The notes: a model not told the origin generated them from the letters alone. A stretch of DNA of 64,000 bases from an uncultured Bacteroidales bacterium (GCA_944325415.1 CALUZW010000002.1:144037-208036), one strand, 5' to 3'; counted from the stretch's first letter, positions 28,583-38,510 are shown. Made by a program: numbers and translations.

Positions 28583-31500
28583 ATGAATATATCGGAACTA
28601 AGCATCAAGCGGCCCGTACTGGCCACCGTATTGACCTTAATCATCATACTCTTCGGTATCATCGGATACCAAAGCCTCGGCGTGAGAGAGTATCCCTCGG
28701 TCGACAACCCCATCATCTCGGTAACCTGCTCTTATTCGGGTGCCAATGCCGACGTTATCGAGAACCAGATTACCGAACCGCTGGAACAAAACATCAACGG
28801 TATCCCGGGCATCCGCTCGCTGTCGAGTGTCAGCAAACAGGGACAAAGCCGTATCACGGTAGAATTTGAATTGTCGGTCGACCTCGAAACTGCTGCCAAC
28901 GACGTGCGCGACAAAGTGTCGCGTGCCCAACGCTACCTGCCCGACGACTGTGACCCTCCTACCGTATCGAAGGCCGATGCCGATGCCACCCCAATCCTGA
29001 TGGTGGCTATTCAGAGCGACAAACGCTCACTGCTCGAAATCAGTGAGATTGCCGACCTGACGGTGAAAGAACGTCTGCAAACCATCTCCGATGTAAGCAG
29101 TGTATCGATATGGGGCGAAAAACGTTACTCGATGCGTCTGTGGCTCGACCCGGCAAAAATGGCCGGATATGGCGTTACACCCATGGACGTGAAAAACGCC
29201 GTCGACAAGGAGAACATCGAACTCCCCTCGGGTAGTATCGAAGGCAACACCACCGAGTTGACCATCCGCACACTGGGTCTGATGCACACGGCCGAAGAAT
29301 TCAACAACCTCATCATCAAGCAGAGTGAAAACCGCATCATCCGTTTTCGCGATATCGGGACAGCCGACATCGAGGCCCAGGACCTGAAAAGCTACATGAA
29401 GATGAACGGCGTGCCGATGGTAGGCGTCGTGGTCATTCCCCAGCCCGGAGCCAATCATATAGAGATTGCCGATGCTGTGTATGAGCGCATGGAGTCAATG
29501 GAGAAAGACCTGCCCGATGATGTAAAATATACCTACGGATTTGACAACACCAAATTCATACGCGCCTCCATCAACGAGGTGGAAAGTACCGTGTACGAGG
29601 CTTTCATACTGGTTATCATCATCATATTCCTCTTCCTGCGCGACTGGCGGGTTACCTTGGTACCCTGTGTGGTAATACCCGTTTCACTCATCGGTGCCTT
29701 CTTTGTGATGTACCTGGCAGGATTCTCCATCAACGTACTGTCGATGCTGGCGGTCGTGCTGGCCGTGGGACTTGTGGTCGACGATGCCATCGTAATGACA
29801 GAGAACATCTATATCCGCATCGAGAAAGGCATGTCGCCCAAAGAAGCGGGTATTGAAGGGTCGAAAGAGATTTTCTTTGCCGTCATATCGACCACCATCA
29901 CCCTGGTGGCGGTATTCTTCCCCATCGTATTCATGGAGGGAACAACCGGCCGACTCTTCCGCGAATTCAGTATCGTCGTTTCAGGAGCCGTCATCATCTC
30001 AGCCTTTGCGGCACTTACATTCACCCCCATGCTGGCCACCAAATTGCTCAAACGCCACGAAAAGAAAAACTGGTTCTACCGGAAGACCGAACCTTTCTTT
30101 GTGGGCATGAACCACTACTACTCCCGCTCGCTCGACCTCTTCTTGCGGCACCGTTACCTGGCACTGCCTATCATCATCGTCATGCTGGGTATCATCGGCT
30201 ACTTGTGGATAAACATTCCCTCGGAAATGGCTCCGCTCGAAGACCGTTCACGCATCACCATCAACACCCGTGGTCCCGAAGGGGTAACCTACGAATTCAT
30301 GCGTGACTATACCGAGGAAATCAACCAGCTGGCCGACTCCATCATGCCCGATGCCACAGCCATCACCGCCCGGGTGTGGAGTGGGTCGGGTAATGTGGAA
30401 ATCATGTTGAAAGATATCAAAGACCGGAATTACACCCAAATGGAGGTGGCCGAGAAACTCTCCAAGGCGGTACAGAGCAAAACCAAGGCCCGTGCCTTTG
30501 TACAGCAGCAATCGACCTTCGGCGGACGCCGGGGCAGTATGCCGGTACAGTATGTCATACAGGCCTCCAACCTCGAAAAGCTACAAGAGGTATTGCCGGT
30601 ATTCATGACAAAGGTCTACGAAAATCCGGTCTTCCAGATGGCCGACGTCGACTTGAAATTCAGCAAGCCTGAGGCTCGTATCGAAATAGACCGGGAAAAA
30701 GCCAACGTGCTGGGCGTAACCACCCGCGACATAGCCCAGACCCTCCAATACGGATTGAGCGGCCAACGCATGGGCTACTTCTACATGAACGGAAAACAAT
30801 ACGAGATTCTCGGCGAAATCAACCGGCAGCAACGCAACAAACCCGTCGATCTGAAATCGCTCTACATTCGCAACACCAACGGCGACATGATACAGCTCGA
30901 CAACCTGATTACCCTCGAAGAGGGAACGGCTCCGCCCCAACTCTACCGCTACAACCGTTTTGTATCGGCCACTGTATCGGCCGGTCTGGCCGAGGGGAAA
31001 ACCATCGGTCAGGGTCTCGACGAGATGGACAAGATTGCCGCCGAGACACTCGACGACTCGTTCCGTACTGCACTGACGGGCGATTCCAAGGAGTATCGCG
31101 AGAGCTCATCGAGCCTGATGTTTGCCTTTATCCTTGCGCTGGTACTTATATACCTCATACTGGCTGCCCAGTTTGAGAGTTTCAAAGACCCGTTCATCAT
31201 CATGCTCACCGTGCCGCTGGCTATCTGCGGAGCCCTGGTATTCATGTATTTCAGCGACCAGACGATGAACATATTCAGCCAAATCGGTATCATCATGCTC
31301 ATCGGTCTCGTGGCCAAGAACGGTATCTTGATTGTAGAGTTTGCCAACCAACGCCAGGAAGCCGGAGCCGACAAGCATGCAGCCATCAGAGAGGCATCGG
31401 TACAACGGTTGCGCCCCATTCTCATGACCAGTGCATCGACCATTCTGGGACTTCTGCCTCTGGCATTTGCCAGCGGTGAAGGAGCCAACGGCCGTGTGGC

Positions 31501-31612
31501 CATGGGTATCGCCGTCGTGGGAGGTATGCTCATCTCCACATTTATGACCATGTACATCGTCCCGGCCATCTATACCTACATATCCACTTCGCGTAAACAC
31601 ACCTCGGAATAA
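28583..31612 (+). CDS. RND efflux permease, HAE1/AcrB type (first operon)
   Basis: Proton-driven inner-membrane pump of 1009 residues with 12 membrane segments and two large periplasmic loops. The proton-relay Asp pair is intact (GLVVDDAIVMTENI), and the family signature GIIMLIGLVAKNGILIVEFANQ is in the second half. It starts 15 bases after the adaptor, and its TAA shares one base with the ATG of the TolC gene. Drug or bile-type hydrophobic compounds are the usual substrates of this class; the actual one is unknown. Confidence 0.95.
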   Translation: MNISELSIKRPVLATVLTLIIILFGIIGYQSLGVREYPSVDNPIISVTCSYSGANADVIENQITEPLEQNINGIPGIRSLSSVSKQGQSRITVEFELSVDLETAANDVRDKVSRAQRYLPDDCDPPTVSKADADATPILMVAIQSDKRSLLEISEIADLTVKERLQTISDVSSVSIWGEKRYSMRLWLDPAKMAGYGVTPMDVKNAVDKENIELPSGSIEGNTTELTIRTLGLMHTAEEFNNLIIKQSENRIIRFRDIGTADIEAQDLKSYMKMNGVPMVGVVVIPQPGANHIEIADAVYERMESMEKDLPDDVKYTYGFDNTKFIRASINEVESTVYEAFILVIIIIFLFLRDWRVTLVPCVVIPVSLIGAFFVMYLAGFSINVLSMLAVVLAVGLVVDDAIVMTENIYIRIEKGMSPKEAGIEGSKEIFFAVISTTITLVAVFFPIVFMEGTTGRLFREFSIVVSGAVIISAFAALTFTPMLATKLLKRHEKKNWFYRKTEPFFVGMNHYYSRSLDLFLRHRYLALPIIIVMLGIIGYLWINIPSEMAPLEDRSRITINTRGPEGVTYEFMRDYTEEINQLADSIMPDATAITARVWSGSGNVEIMLKDIKDRNYTQMEVAEKLSKAVQSKTKARAFVQQQSTFGGRRGSMPVQYVIQASNLEKLQEVLPVFMTKVYENPVFQMADVDLKFSKPEARIEIDREKANVLGVTTRDIAQTLQYGLSGQRMGYFYMNGKQYEILGEINRQQRNKPVDLKSLYIRNTNGDMIQLDNLITLEEGTAPPQLYRYNRFVSATVSAGLAEGKTIGQGLDEMDKIAAETLDDSFRTALTGDSKEYRESSSSLMFAFILALVLIYLILAAQFESFKDPFIIMLTVPLAICGALVFMYFSDQTMNIFSQIGIIMLIGLVAKNGILIVEFANQRQEAGADKHAAIREASVQRLRPILMTSASTILGLLPLAFASGEGANGRVAMGIAVVGGMLISTFMTMYIVPAIYTYISTSRKHTSE

Positions 31613-32934
31613 TGAAAAAAATACCTGTCATAACTGCTTTGCTGCTGAACCTGGCCTTCACAGCCTACGGCCAGGAACCATACTCGCTGAAATCGTGCAT
31701 TGAGACCGGTCTGGTCCAGAACTACTCGCTGCGCATTGTGCGCAACGAAGAAGAGATGGCCCGTAACAACGCCACCCGTGCCAACGCGGGCATGATGCCG
31801 ACACTCGACCTGAATGCCGGATACAACGGAAATGTCGACAACACCAAAAGCATAACCCGCGCCGACAAAACAGCCAGCCACCAGAACGGGCTCTACGACG
31901 GCAACGTCAATGTGGGTATCGACCTGAACTGGACCATCTTTGACGGCTTCTCGCTCATCACCGAATATCATATTCTGAAAGAACTTGAAAAACAAGGCGA
32001 GACACTCACCCGCATTGCCATTGAAGACTATATAGCCCAGCTCTCATCGGAATATTACAACTACATACAGCAAGAAATACGACTGAAAAATTTCCTGTAT
32101 GCCGTGTCGCTGTCAAAAGAGCGGTTACGCATCGTCGAAGAGCGATACCAGATAGGAAACTTTTCCCGTCTTGACCTGTTACAGGCCCGGGTCGACTTCA
32201 ACGCCGACAGTGCCCAGTACATGAAACAGCAAGAGACCCTGCACTCCTCTCGCATACGCCTCAACGAACTGATGGCCATTGCCGACATGAACAACCCCAT
32301 CGCCGTAGTCGACACCGTCATCGATGTCAATACGCTGCTCGTCTTTGAGGAGTTGTGGACCTCGACACTGCAAACCAATGCCTCCCTGCTGAAAGCCGAA
32401 CAGGACAAAACAATTGCCAACCTCGACCTGAAAAAGGTATTCTCGCGCAACTATCCCTACGTGCGCCTCAACGCCGGATATGGATACACACTCAACACCT
32501 ACGACCGCACCAACACACAACTGCGGCGTAACAATCTGGGCGCCAGTTTCGGCCTCACCATCGGATTCAATCTCTACGACGGGAACCGCCGACGGGAAAT
32601 AAGGAATGCCCGCATCGCCGCCCAAAATGCCGAGCTGCAACAGAAAGATATCGTGCAGTCGCTGCGGGCCGACATCAGCAACCTGTGGCAGGCCTATAAA
32701 AACAACATCGAGGTGCTGAATCTCGAACGCGAAAACCTCACGGCCGCCAAAGAGAACTACCTCATTGCCCGCGAACGCTACATCTTGGGCAACTTGTCGG
32801 GTATTGAACTACGCGAGGCACAAAAAAGTCTGCTCGATGCCGAAGAGCGTATTCTCACCGCCGAATACGATACCAAGCTGTGCGAAATATCACTGCTCCA
32901 AATCAGCGGAAAAATTACCGACTATCTGAGGTAA
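31612..32934 (+). CDS. TolC-family outer-membrane efflux channel (first operon)
   Basis: Outer-membrane factor of 440 residues with a signal peptide (MKKIPVITALLLNLAFTAYG) and two tandem repeats of the coiled helical barrel (about 25-215 and 235-435). Typical 'LDLLQARVDFNADSA' and 'SGIELREAQKSLLDAEERI' helices are visible. It ends the first RND operon, followed by a strong terminator. Confidence 0.93.
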   Translation: MKKIPVITALLLNLAFTAYGQEPYSLKSCIETGLVQNYSLRIVRNEEEMARNNATRANAGMMPTLDLNAGYNGNVDNTKSITRADKTASHQNGLYDGNVNVGIDLNWTIFDGFSLITEYHILKELEKQGETLTRIAIEDYIAQLSSEYYNYIQQEIRLKNFLYAVSLSKERLRIVEERYQIGNFSRLDLLQARVDFNADSAQYMKQQETLHSSRIRLNELMAIADMNNPIAVVDTVIDVNTLLVFEELWTSTLQTNASLLKAEQDKTIANLDLKKVFSRNYPYVRLNAGYGYTLNTYDRTNTQLRRNNLGASFGLTIGFNLYDGNRRREIRNARIAAQNAELQQKDIVQSLRADISNLWQAYKNNIEVLNLERENLTAAKENYLIARERYILGNLSGIELREAQKSLLDAEERILTAEYDTKLCEISLLQISGKITDYLR

Positions 32935-32954
32935 ATTCCATCGGAACCGTTTCG

Positions 32955-32997
32955 TCCTCCGGGTATCATTTCTTGATGACTCCCGGAGGATTTTTTT
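32955..32997 (+). terminator. Terminator after the first RND operon
   Basis: Stem TCCTCCGGG with CCCGGAGGA and an inner ATCA/TGAT pairing, followed by seven T. Confidence 0.85.
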
Positions 32998-33059
32998 CAT
33001 GGCTATCGCAAGAAAAGAGAAACACCGTCACTTCAAAAGCTCATCAAAAAACAAAAAAA

Positions 33060-33091
33060 GTTGCTTCTTAACCCTGAAACCTTTAGATTTG
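33060..33091 (+). promoter_or_regulatory. Upstream promoter candidate for the ferredoxin/Tat cluster
   Basis: -33 like GTTG at 33060 and -7 TAGATTTG at 33084-33091 with 20 bases between. It implies a leader of about 205 bases. Confidence 0.45.
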
Positions 33092-33143
33092 TATCAATTA
33101 CCGGTTATTGGAGATATATTCTGTAAAATGGGTACGAATATCT

Positions 33144-33157
33144 GTAATTGCGATTAC
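33144..33157 (+). promoter_or_regulatory. Palindromic operator candidate GTAAT-N4-ATTAC
   Basis: Perfect inverted repeat GTAATTGCGATTAC, lying 22-35 bases upstream of the second -7 box (33179), where a dimeric regulator could act. The regulator is unknown. The rest of the 32998-33304 gap shows no recognised riboswitch. Confidence 0.35.
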
Positions 33158-33178
33158 CTCACGATACCCGACGGTGCA

Positions 33179-33186
33179 TACTTTTG
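33179..33186 (+). promoter_or_regulatory. Second promoter candidate (-7 box) for the ferredoxin/Tat cluster
   Basis: TACTTTTG matches TAnnTTTG; the leader to the ATG at 33305 would be about 112 bases. Confidence 0.4.
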
Positions 33187-33304
33187 TACAACATTATCCG
33201 GTAAAGAGTCGGAAGACCGTCGCAGCAGGACATCGCCCGTTCCTCCGGGAAACAGATGGACCTCTCCCCCACTTAGGAAACGACACTCTACAAAATAGAA
33301 CCCT

Positions 33305-34783
33305 ATGTTACGAAAAATCAGAATCGCAGCAGCACTCATCTGCTTTTTACTCATCACACTTCTGTTTCTCGATTTCACGGGAAGCCTTCACACATGGTTC
33401 GGTTGGCTGGCAAAGATACAATTTCTCCCCGCCGTACTGGCTCTGAATGTGGCGGTCGTCGCAGCACTCGTCGTCTTGACCTTGGTGTGCGGGCGGGTAT
33501 ACTGCTCGGTCATCTGCCCGTTGGGAGTATTCCAGGATATTGTCTCCAAGGTCAGCAGCCTCCGCCGCAGAAAAAAACACCGCTTCTCCTATTCACCGGC
33601 CCTCTCGTGGCTTCGATACGGAGTATTGGTGCTTTTCGTCATCGCTCTCGTCGCCGGCATCTCCTCGTTTGTAGTGCTGCTGGCACCGTACAGCTCCTAC
33701 GGACGTATGGTACAGAATCTTCTCGCCCCTCTCTACGGCTGGGGAAACAATGCACTGGCCTACATGGCCGAACGTGTAGAGAGTTATGCCTTCTACTCCA
33801 CAGATGTGTGGTTGAAAAGCCTGCCGACATCCCTGGTGGCGCTTCTCTCCTGCATCATTGTCGCCATACTGGCCTGGCGCAACGGACGCACCTATTGCAA
33901 CACCCTTTGTCCCGTAGGCACGGTACTGGGCCTGTTATCGCGCTACGCTTGGCTGAAACCCCGCATCGACACCACGAAATGCAACCGCTGCGGACTATGC
34001 GCCAGGAGTTGTAAGTCGTCGTGTATCGATGCCAAAACACACCGCATCGATTACAGCCGCTGCGTCAGCTGCATGGACTGTGTCGAGGTATGTACCCAGA
34101 AGGCTATCTCCTACGGGCGTCCACTCAAAACCGCACCTCGCACCGAGAAAGAAGATGGGCCCACCGCACGCCGGCAATTTCTCGCAACGGCCGGCATACT
34201 GATGGCCGGCGCCATCGAAGCCCAGGAAAAGAAAGTCGACGGCGGTCTCGCCCCCATTATCGACAAGAAGATTCCCCATCGGGCCACGCCCATTGTTCCG
34301 CCCGGAGCCGAAAGCCTTCAAAACCTGCGGCAACACTGCACAGCCTGCCAACTCTGCGTGTCGGTATGTCCCAATCAGGTTTTAAGACCATCGGGCAAAC
34401 TGGCATCTTTTATGCAACCCGAGATGTCGTACGAGCGCGGATACTGCCGGCCCGAATGTACCAAATGTTCGGAGGTATGCCCGGCCGGCGCCATCCATCT
34501 ACTGACCAGAGAGGAGAAATCGGCCACAAAAATAGGCTACGCCGTTGTAGTCAGAGAAAACTGCATACCGCTTACCGACGGCGTTTCGTGCGGGAACTGT
34601 GCCCGCCACTGCCCCACCGGCGCCATACAGATGATTAAGGAAATCGTCAACGGGAAAGAGGTAGAACTGCCGGTTGTCAACACCGAACGGTGCATTGGGT
34701 GCGGCGCTTGCGAGAATCTGTGTCCCAGCCGCCCGTTCAGCGCCATCTACGTCGAAGGAATAGAACATCATCGTACCATCTAA
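33305..34783 (+). CDS. NapH/NapG-like polyferredoxin fusion with internal twin-arginine motif
   Basis: Membrane Fe-S protein of 492 residues. First half is NapH-like: about four membrane segments (6-24, 42-62, 105-127, 176-190), two CxxxCP motifs (YCSVICP at 66, YCNTLCP at 197) and two [4Fe-4S] ferredoxin motifs (226-240, 253-263), expected on the cytoplasmic side. Then comes ARRQFLATAG (Arg289-Arg290) with a short hydrophobic stretch, which looks like an internal Tat signal, followed by a NapG-like domain with four more cysteine clusters (345-355, 381-392, 420-436, 463-473), expected in the periplasm. It probably passes electrons from the quinone pool or cytoplasm to a periplasmic acceptor. 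First gene of the seven-gene cluster. Confidence 0.88.
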   Translation: MLRKIRIAAALICFLLITLLFLDFTGSLHTWFGWLAKIQFLPAVLALNVAVVAALVVLTLVCGRVYCSVICPLGVFQDIVSKVSSLRRRKKHRFSYSPALSWLRYGVLVLFVIALVAGISSFVVLLAPYSSYGRMVQNLLAPLYGWGNNALAYMAERVESYAFYSTDVWLKSLPTSLVALLSCIIVAILAWRNGRTYCNTLCPVGTVLGLLSRYAWLKPRIDTTKCNRCGLCARSCKSSCIDAKTHRIDYSRCVSCMDCVEVCTQKAISYGRPLKTAPRTEKEDGPTARRQFLATAGILMAGAIEAQEKKVDGGLAPIIDKKIPHRATPIVPPGAESLQNLRQHCTACQLCVSVCPNQVLRPSGKLASFMQPEMSYERGYCRPECTKCSEVCPAGAIHLLTREEKSATKIGYAVVVRENCIPLTDGVSCGNCARHCPTGAIQMIKEIVNGKEVELPVVNTERCIGCGACENLCPSRPFSAIYVEGIEHHRTI

Positions 34784-34795
34784 CACTGCAACATC

Positions 34796-36196
34796 ATGGA
34801 TAAAGAGAATCATAAAGAAAAAAGAAATATAAACCGTCGGGATTTTCTGAAAATCGTAGGAGCTGGTACCCTCTCGGCCACAGCCCTTCTTTACGGCTGT
34901 GACAACAAGAATACGGCGGGAAGCAACACCTTGCAGCCATCGGGTACGATGACCTATCGCACCAACTTGCACGGCGAACAGGTATCGCTGCTGGGATATG
35001 GTTGCATGCGCTGGCCCACCCGAAAGGATGAGAATGGTAAAAGTGTTCTCGACCAGGAGACCATCAACCAGCTGGTCGACTATGCGATGGAACACGGAGT
35101 CAATTATTTCGACACATCACCCGCCTACTGTAAAGGTGAATCAGAGCGGGCCACAGGTATTGCCCTGAGCCGACACCCGCGCGACAAATACTTCATCGCC
35201 ACCAAGTTGTCAAACTTTTCGCCCTCGACATGGAGCCGCGAAGCCTCCATGTCCATGTACCAAAACTCATTCAAGGAGTTGCAGGTCGACTACATCGACT
35301 ACATGCTGCTGCACGGCATAGGTATGGGCAACGACGCCATGAAGGAATTTGAAGCCCGGTACATCGACAACGGCATGCTCGAATTCCTGCTCGAAGAGCG
35401 CAAGGCCGGCCGCATCCGCAACCTCGGTTTCTCCTACCACGGCGACATCAGGGTATTTGACTACCTGCTCTCGCGGAACGATTACTACCAGTGGGATTTT
35501 GTGCAGATACAGCTCAACTACCTCGACTGGCACCACGCCAAGGAGATAAACCGGCGCAATACCAATGCCGAGTATCTGTATCAGGAACTTGAAAAAAGAC
35601 ACATTCCCGCCATCATCATGGAACCGCTGCTGGGAGGCCGACTGTCAAAGGTGCACGACCACATCGTGGCCCGGTTCAAGCAGCGCGAGCCCGACCGCAG
35701 CGTCGCCTCCTGGGCGTTCCGCTTTGCCGGTTCCTTTCCCGGTGTGCTGACCGTGCTGAGCGGCATGACCTACATGGATCACCTGCAAGACAACCTCACC
35801 TCTTATTGCCCCTTGCAACCGCTCACCGACGAAGAGTTCGACTTTCTATACGAAACAGCCAACCTCATGATGCAATATCCCTCGATACCCTGCAACGACT
35901 GCAAATACTGTATGCCTTGTCCCTACGGCATCGACATACCTGCCATTCTGCTGCACTACAACAAGTGCGTCAACGAGGGAAATCTGCCGGAGAGTTCGCA
36001 AGCCGAGAACTACCGGGAAGCCCGCCGGGCCTTCCTCGTAGGATACGACCGCAGCGTGCCACGCCTGCGCCAAGCCTCGCACTGCATAGGATGCCGGCAA
36101 TGCGAGCCGCACTGTCCGCAAAACATACGCATCGCACGAGAAATGCAGCGCATCGACCACTTTGTCGAAAACCTAAAACAGGGAAACGTGTTCTGA
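34796..36196 (+). CDS. Tat-exported aldo/keto reductase lipoprotein with ferredoxin domain
   Basis: 466 residues. The N-terminus has a twin-arginine motif NRRDFLKIVGAG (Arg14-Arg15) running into a lipobox LLYGC (Cys35), so it should be exported folded by Tat and anchored by lipid. An aldo/keto reductase barrel follows (about 50-350, 'GYGCMRWPTRKDENG' and the Tyr in the region FDTSPAYCKGESE), then two [4Fe-4S] motifs (CNDCKYCMPCPYGIDIP and CIGCRQCEPHCP). It may take electrons from the preceding ferredoxin fusion to reduce a periplasmic compound; this is inferred. It lies 12 bases after the first gene. Confidence 0.88.
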   Translation: MDKENHKEKRNINRRDFLKIVGAGTLSATALLYGCDNKNTAGSNTLQPSGTMTYRTNLHGEQVSLLGYGCMRWPTRKDENGKSVLDQETINQLVDYAMEHGVNYFDTSPAYCKGESERATGIALSRHPRDKYFIATKLSNFSPSTWSREASMSMYQNSFKELQVDYIDYMLLHGIGMGNDAMKEFEARYIDNGMLEFLLEERKAGRIRNLGFSYHGDIRVFDYLLSRNDYYQWDFVQIQLNYLDWHHAKEINRRNTNAEYLYQELEKRHIPAIIMEPLLGGRLSKVHDHIVARFKQREPDRSVASWAFRFAGSFPGVLTVLSGMTYMDHLQDNLTSYCPLQPLTDEEFDFLYETANLMMQYPSIPCNDCKYCMPCPYGIDIPAILLHYNKCVNEGNLPESSQAENYREARRAFLVGYDRSVPRLRQASHCIGCRQCEPHCPQNIRIAREMQRIDHFVENLKQGNVF

Positions 36197-36205
36197 TCGA
36201 AACCT

Positions 36206-36631
36206 ATGGAAGAGCTTATAAAGACGTTACACGAGGGCGGATACTCCTGCGTCATACAACAGGGCAATGTCATACGCACGTTTACTCAACGAGGGGTAAA
36301 CGACCTCTACGCACTGCTCACCGAAGAGCCCCACTTTCTACGGGGAGCATCCGTGGCCGACAAAGTCATAGGCAAGGCGGCCGCTGCCCTGCTGGTGGCA
36401 GGAGGCATAAAGGAACTCTATACGGGAGTCATCAGCAACGGTGCCCTCGAACTGCTTGCCCAGGCCGGCATACCGACGGCCTACGACAAGAAAGTACCCT
36501 ATATCATCAACCGCACGCACACCGACCGATGCCCGCTCGAAAAACGTTGTGCCGAAGCAACTTCGGCCGCCGAATGTCTACCCCTCATCGCGAGCTTCGT
36601 CGAGGAAATGAAACTCCGCAGCCATGTATAG
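36206..36631 (+). CDS. DUF1893 protein (deaminase-fold family)
   Basis: 141 residues matching the DUF1893/TM1506 family, whose known structure has a cytidine-deaminase-like fold without proven activity. Features: 'EGGYSCVIQQGNVIRTF', 'GKAAAALLVAGGIKELYTGVISNGAL', and a C-terminal TDRCPLEKRC with two cysteines that could bind metal. No signal peptide. It overlaps the receptor gene by 8 bases, which indicates tight coupling with transport. Confidence 0.82.
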   Translation: MEELIKTLHEGGYSCVIQQGNVIRTFTQRGVNDLYALLTEEPHFLRGASVADKVIGKAAAALLVAGGIKELYTGVISNGALELLAQAGIPTAYDKKVPYIINRTHTDRCPLEKRCAEATSAAECLPLIASFVEEMKLRSHV

Positions 36632-38498
36632 AAACATCTTTATTTGGATATTGCTGCTGACTATTGTCGCACCTGTATGGGCCGTAAACGACTCGGTGCC
36701 GAACCGGAGAAGCGTCGATATAGACGAAGTCGTCGTTACCGGCACTCGCAGCGAAACCGATAGCCGGCGGCTCTCATCGACCGTATCGATACTTTCCCGC
36801 GATGTGATAGAGAAGAGTTATGAATCGTCACTGCTACCGCTCCTGTCGGCCCATGTTCCGGGACTGTTTGTTACAAGTCGCGGCCTGCTGGGATATGGCG
36901 TCTCGACCGGTGCTGCCGGTGGCATGACCCTGCGCGGTATCGGTAACAGTCCCACCTCGGGACTGCTGGTTCTCATCGACGGCCACCCGCAATATATGGG
37001 ACTGATGGGACACCCCATTGCCGACGCTTATCAGACGGTACTGGCCGAGAAGGTCGAGGTCGTGAGAGGTCCCGCCTCGGTGATATACGGTTCGAACGCC
37101 ATGGGAGGTGTCATCAACATCGTTACCCGGGAAGCCGAAGAGGGGACGAAAACCCATCTGCGAAGCAACTACGGCTCGTTCAACACAACGACCAACGAAA
37201 TCACCAATCAGACCCGTATCGGAGGATTCGGCAGCACCGTATCGGCATTCTACAACCGCACCGACGGCCATCGCCGCGACATGGGATTTGAACAGATGGG
37301 AGGCCTCGTCAAGCTTTCCTACGAAATGTCGCCCGCCTGGGAGATGGGTGCCGACCTGAACATGACCCACTTCAATGCCTCCAATCCCGGTCCGGTGTCG
37401 GCCCCGCGCTTCGACAACGACTCACACATCACCCGGGGCATGACCTCGTTCTACATTGAGAATCACTACCAGAAAACATCGGGTGCCGTAACGGCCTTCT
37501 ACAACTGGGGGCATCATCGCATCAACGACGGATATACGGCCGGAGAGTCGCCACTCGACTATCGGTTTGACTCGCGCGACCACATGGCCGGAGTCTCCCT
37601 GTACCAGAACCTCCGGCTCTTTACCGGGAATGTGGCCACCGTAGGTATCGACTACCAACATTTCGGAGGTCGGGCCTGGAACCGCTACCCGGCCACCGAC
37701 ACCCGAGAGGAACTGGTCGACAAGACGCTCAACGACATAGCCGGGTATGTAGACCTTCGTCAAGATATAGGCCGGCTCGTTACACTCGACGCCGGAGTGC
37801 GGTTCGACCACAACTCCCACGTCGGCAACGAATGGATTCCGCAAGGAGGTCTCTCCCTGCATCTGCCCCGCCTTATGGAGTTGAAAGCAACCGTGGCCAA
37901 GGGCTTCCGCAACCCGACCCTGCGCGAGATGTATATGTTCCCGCCCCAAAACCCCGACCTGCAACCCGAGCGTGTCGTCAACTACGAGATTGCCTTTTCG
38001 CAACGCTTTCCGCAACAACGCCTCTCCTACGGCCTGAACCTTTTCTATCTACACGGCAATAACCTCATACAGGCGGTGCGCGTACCCAACGGTATGCTCA
38101 ACATCAATACCGGAGAGGTCGACAATGCCGGGATAGAGGTCGAAGCCGGCTGGCAAATCTCACCGTCGTGGAACGTTGCGGTCCAGTACAGCTGGCTGCA
38201 CATGAAACGCCCCATACTCGCCTCGCCCGAACACAAAGCCTGTGCCTCGATATCATACAGCAGCAGGCGCTGGTCGGTATCGTCGGACTGGCAATATGTA
38301 CACGGACTCTACACGGCTCTCGATTCTCAACAACAAGAAAATTTTTTGTTATGGAATGTCCGTGCCGACTACCAAATATGCCGTTTCTTACGTATATTTG
38401 CCAAAGGAGAAAATCTGCTGGCTCAACGGTACGAAATTAACCAAGGCTACCCCATGCCCAAAGCAACCTGCATGGGGGGTGTCGATATTCAATTTTAA
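36624..38498 (+). CDS. TonB-dependent outer-membrane receptor, BtuB/CirA-like
   Basis: 624 residues. Signal peptide, a TonB box region (SVDIDEVVVTGTR), plug domain (about 45-165 with 'VLAEKVEVVRGPASVIYGSNAMGGVINIV'), and a 22-strand barrel ending in aromatic Phe (GGVDIQF). Its size and lack of a carboxypeptidase-like N-terminal domain and SusD partner fit a metal-complex or cofactor receptor rather than a glycan importer. The ligand is unknown; the ferredoxin and reductase partners suggest something to be reduced. Confidence 0.9.
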   Translation: MYRNIFIWILLLTIVAPVWAVNDSVPNRRSVDIDEVVVTGTRSETDSRRLSSTVSILSRDVIEKSYESSLLPLLSAHVPGLFVTSRGLLGYGVSTGAAGGMTLRGIGNSPTSGLLVLIDGHPQYMGLMGHPIADAYQTVLAEKVEVVRGPASVIYGSNAMGGVINIVTREAEEGTKTHLRSNYGSFNTTTNEITNQTRIGGFGSTVSAFYNRTDGHRRDMGFEQMGGLVKLSYEMSPAWEMGADLNMTHFNASNPGPVSAPRFDNDSHITRGMTSFYIENHYQKTSGAVTAFYNWGHHRINDGYTAGESPLDYRFDSRDHMAGVSLYQNLRLFTGNVATVGIDYQHFGGRAWNRYPATDTREELVDKTLNDIAGYVDLRQDIGRLVTLDAGVRFDHNSHVGNEWIPQGGLSLHLPRLMELKATVAKGFRNPTLREMYMFPPQNPDLQPERVVNYEIAFSQRFPQQRLSYGLNLFYLHGNNLIQAVRVPNGMLNINTGEVDNAGIEVEAGWQISPSWNVAVQYSWLHMKRPILASPEHKACASISYSSRRWSVSSDWQYVHGLYTALDSQQQENFLLWNVRADYQICRFLRIFAKGENLLAQRYEINQGYPMPKATCMGGVDIQF

Positions 38499-38510
38499 AA
38501 TCATATAACT

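Noticed and set aside
33098..33304. Riboswitch (cobalamin, FMN or molybdenum-cofactor type) in the leader of the ferredoxin/Tat cluster
   Set aside because: None of the conserved boxes of these riboswitches could be found.
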